8,634 bases of DNA from Pseudomonadota bacterium (lineage in GTDB: Bacteria; Pseudomonadota; Alphaproteobacteria; Rhodospirillales; UBA2165). The DNA is taken from the NCBI GenBank assembly GCA_027592155.1, contig JAQCKY010000063.1, positions 1 to 8,634 of the forward strand, in the 5' to 3' direction. Positions 7,696-8,634 of the stretch are shown here, piece by piece; the stretch's first letter is position 1, and every line of letters begins with the position of its first letter. Position numbers and translations under genes: made by a program. Under the pieces are notes generated by a model. It was not told where the DNA came from. It saw only the letters and a list, made by a program, of their open reading frames with translations, and did no database searches.

Positions 7696-8577
7696 ATGTT
7701 ACGGCGGTGGGTTATCCATCCCTTGGAGGCGCTCGGCGTCTCCATCATTTATTTTGTGTTTTCGATCCTTCCGGTCGATGCCGCGTCGGCGTTCGGCGGT
7801 TGGCTGGCGCGTCTGCTCGGGCCGATGACCCGTGCCGGCACCACGGCCCGACGCAACCTTGCCCGAATATTTCCGGCCATGCGAGAGGCCGAAAGGGCGG
7901 AAATCTATTCCCTGATGTGGGATAACCTCGGACGCACGGCGGCGGAGCATCCCCACCTTGCGGCCTTCGATCCTTACCGGGAAAACAGCCGGGTCGAATT
8001 AGCGGGCCTGGAATATATCGAAAGTTTTACCGAAAATGGACGCCCGGCTTTATTCTTCGCCGGACATATCGCGAATTGGGAACTGTCGCCCTTGGCGGTG
8101 ACGGGGCTCGGTCTCAAAATGAACCTCGTCTACCGGGCCGCCAATAATCCCTGGGTTGACCGCTTGTTCCAGCGGGGCCGAAAAGCGCTGAAGAGCGAGC
8201 TTTGGCCCAAAGGATCGACCGGCGCGAAACAGATGCTGAAGGCGGTAAAAAACGGCGAATGCCTGGCCATGCTGGTCGATCAAAAAATGAACGACGGCAT
8301 CCCGTTGCCCTTCCTGGGCGTCGAGGCGATGACCGCGCCCGCCGCGGCGGATTTGGCGCTGCGCTTCGACTATCCGCTGATCCCGGCTCGGGTCGAAAGG
8401 CTGAAGGGTGCGCGGTTTCGGGTCACCTTCTACCCGCCGGTTCAAAAGCCCGAGACCGGAGACCGGCACAGCGATATCGCGGCAATGATGAAGACCGTCA
8501 ATGAGATCTTGGGCGATTGGATTCGAGACCGCCCCGGGCAGTGGCTTTGGGTTCACAATCGCTGGCCTAACGAATGA
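7696..8577 (+). CDS. lpxL: LpxL/HtrB-family lipid A secondary (late) acyltransferase
   Basis: LpxL-type enzymes move an acyl chain from acyl-ACP onto a primary hydroxyacyl chain of Kdo-lipid IVA at the inner membrane. The 293-residue product (E. coli LpxL 306) has an N-terminal hydrophobic anchor (about 13-34), ARRNL (51-55), FAGHIANWE (121-129) containing the catalytic HX4E pair His124 and Glu129, LVYRAANNP (144-152), LVDQK (193-197) and the C-terminal WVHNRWP (285-291) typical of the family. The gene starts 3 bases after lpxK with GGAG 8 bases upstream of the ATG, so it closes the lipid A operon. The family is clear; LpxL versus LpxM or another positional specificity is not decided by sequence, so the symbol is provisional. 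It is unrelated in motif pattern to the DUF374 acyltransferase upstream, so the two probably serve different acyl positions. Confidence 0.92.
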   Translation: MLRRWVIHPLEALGVSIIYFVFSILPVDAASAFGGWLARLLGPMTRAGTTARRNLARIFPAMREAERAEIYSLMWDNLGRTAAEHPHLAAFDPYRENSRVELAGLEYIESFTENGRPALFFAGHIANWELSPLAVTGLGLKMNLVYRAANNPWVDRLFQRGRKALKSELWPKGSTGAKQMLKAVKNGECLAMLVDQKMNDGIPLPFLGVEAMTAPAAADLALRFDYPLIPARVERLKGARFRVTFYPPVQKPETGDRHSDIAAMMKTVNEILGDWIRDRPGQWLWVHNRWPNE

Positions 8578-8597
8578 GGCGCGGCGCTTAGCCTATT

Positions 8598-8613
8598 CCG
8601 ATGCCGGCATCGG
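8598..8613. repeat. Perfect 16-bp palindrome downstream of the lipid A operon
   Basis: CCGATGCCGGCATCGG equals its own reverse complement. It lies 20 bases after the last stop codon. As RNA it could form a 6-bp stem with a 4-base loop, which would suit a weak transcription end, but no T-run follows on the + strand. It may equally be coincidence in coding sequence of a neighbouring gene on the - strand. The palindrome is seen directly; its function is unknown. Confidence 0.4.
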
Positions 8614-8634
8614 CGGCACCAGGAGAGCGGGGTC

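Noticed and set aside
1..8634. Mobile elements, CRISPR arrays, tRNA/rRNA genes, toxin-antitoxin or defence genes
   Set aside because: No direct repeats, transposase motifs, repeat-spacer arrays or RNA gene signatures were seen. The coding genes fill the window and all belong to known housekeeping families.

Overview
This is ordinary chromosomal DNA of a Gram-negative bacterium, most likely an alphaproteobacterium of a Rhodospirillales-like type. That placement is an inference. It rests on GC-rich coding with G/C-dominated third codon positions, on the DDGFQNP form of the LpxK motif (as I recall typical of alphaproteobacteria), and on gene order: a PmbA gene beside a DUF374 acyltransferase, kdtA and lpxK, an association I recall from other alphaproteobacteria. 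All six genes lie on the + strand, and coding density is close to complete.

Layout. Positions 2-1384 hold the 3' part of a UbiD-family decarboxylase gene whose start lies before the window. Five bases later comes pmbA/tldE (1390-2733). A gap of 81 bases follows and contains a good candidate sigma70-type promoter (2771-2799). After it is a tight five-gene run: an MsbA-type lipid A exporter (from about 2815 to 4641), a DUF374 (LpxJ-like) acyltransferase (4663-5388), Kdo transferase kdtA/waaA (5385-6716), lipid A 4'-kinase lpxK (6703-7692) and an LpxL/HtrB-type acyltransferase (7696-8577). Junctions are +21, -4, -14 and +3 bases, as expected of one translationally coupled operon. The last 57 bases hold a perfect 16-bp palindrome and possibly the tail of a convergent gene.

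How the genes work together. The five-gene run is the late part of the lipid A (Raetz) pathway: LpxK adds the 4'-phosphate to the disaccharide, KdtA attaches Kdo, the two unrelated acyltransferases probably add the secondary acyl chains, and the MsbA-like ABC transporter flips the finished Kdo-lipid A core across the inner membrane. UbiD (ubiquinone precursor decarboxylation, or another aromatic/unsaturated acid) and PmbA (with TldD, a metalloprotease) belong to a separate upstream transcription unit with no obvious link to lipid A.

I looked for an undescribed system and did not find one: no mobile element, CRISPR, RNA gene, toxin-antitoxin pair or defence module is visible. The most interesting points are the pairing of two acyltransferase families in one operon, the uncertain start of the MsbA gene beneath a close promoter, and the position of a TldD-less pmbA beside the lipid A genes.
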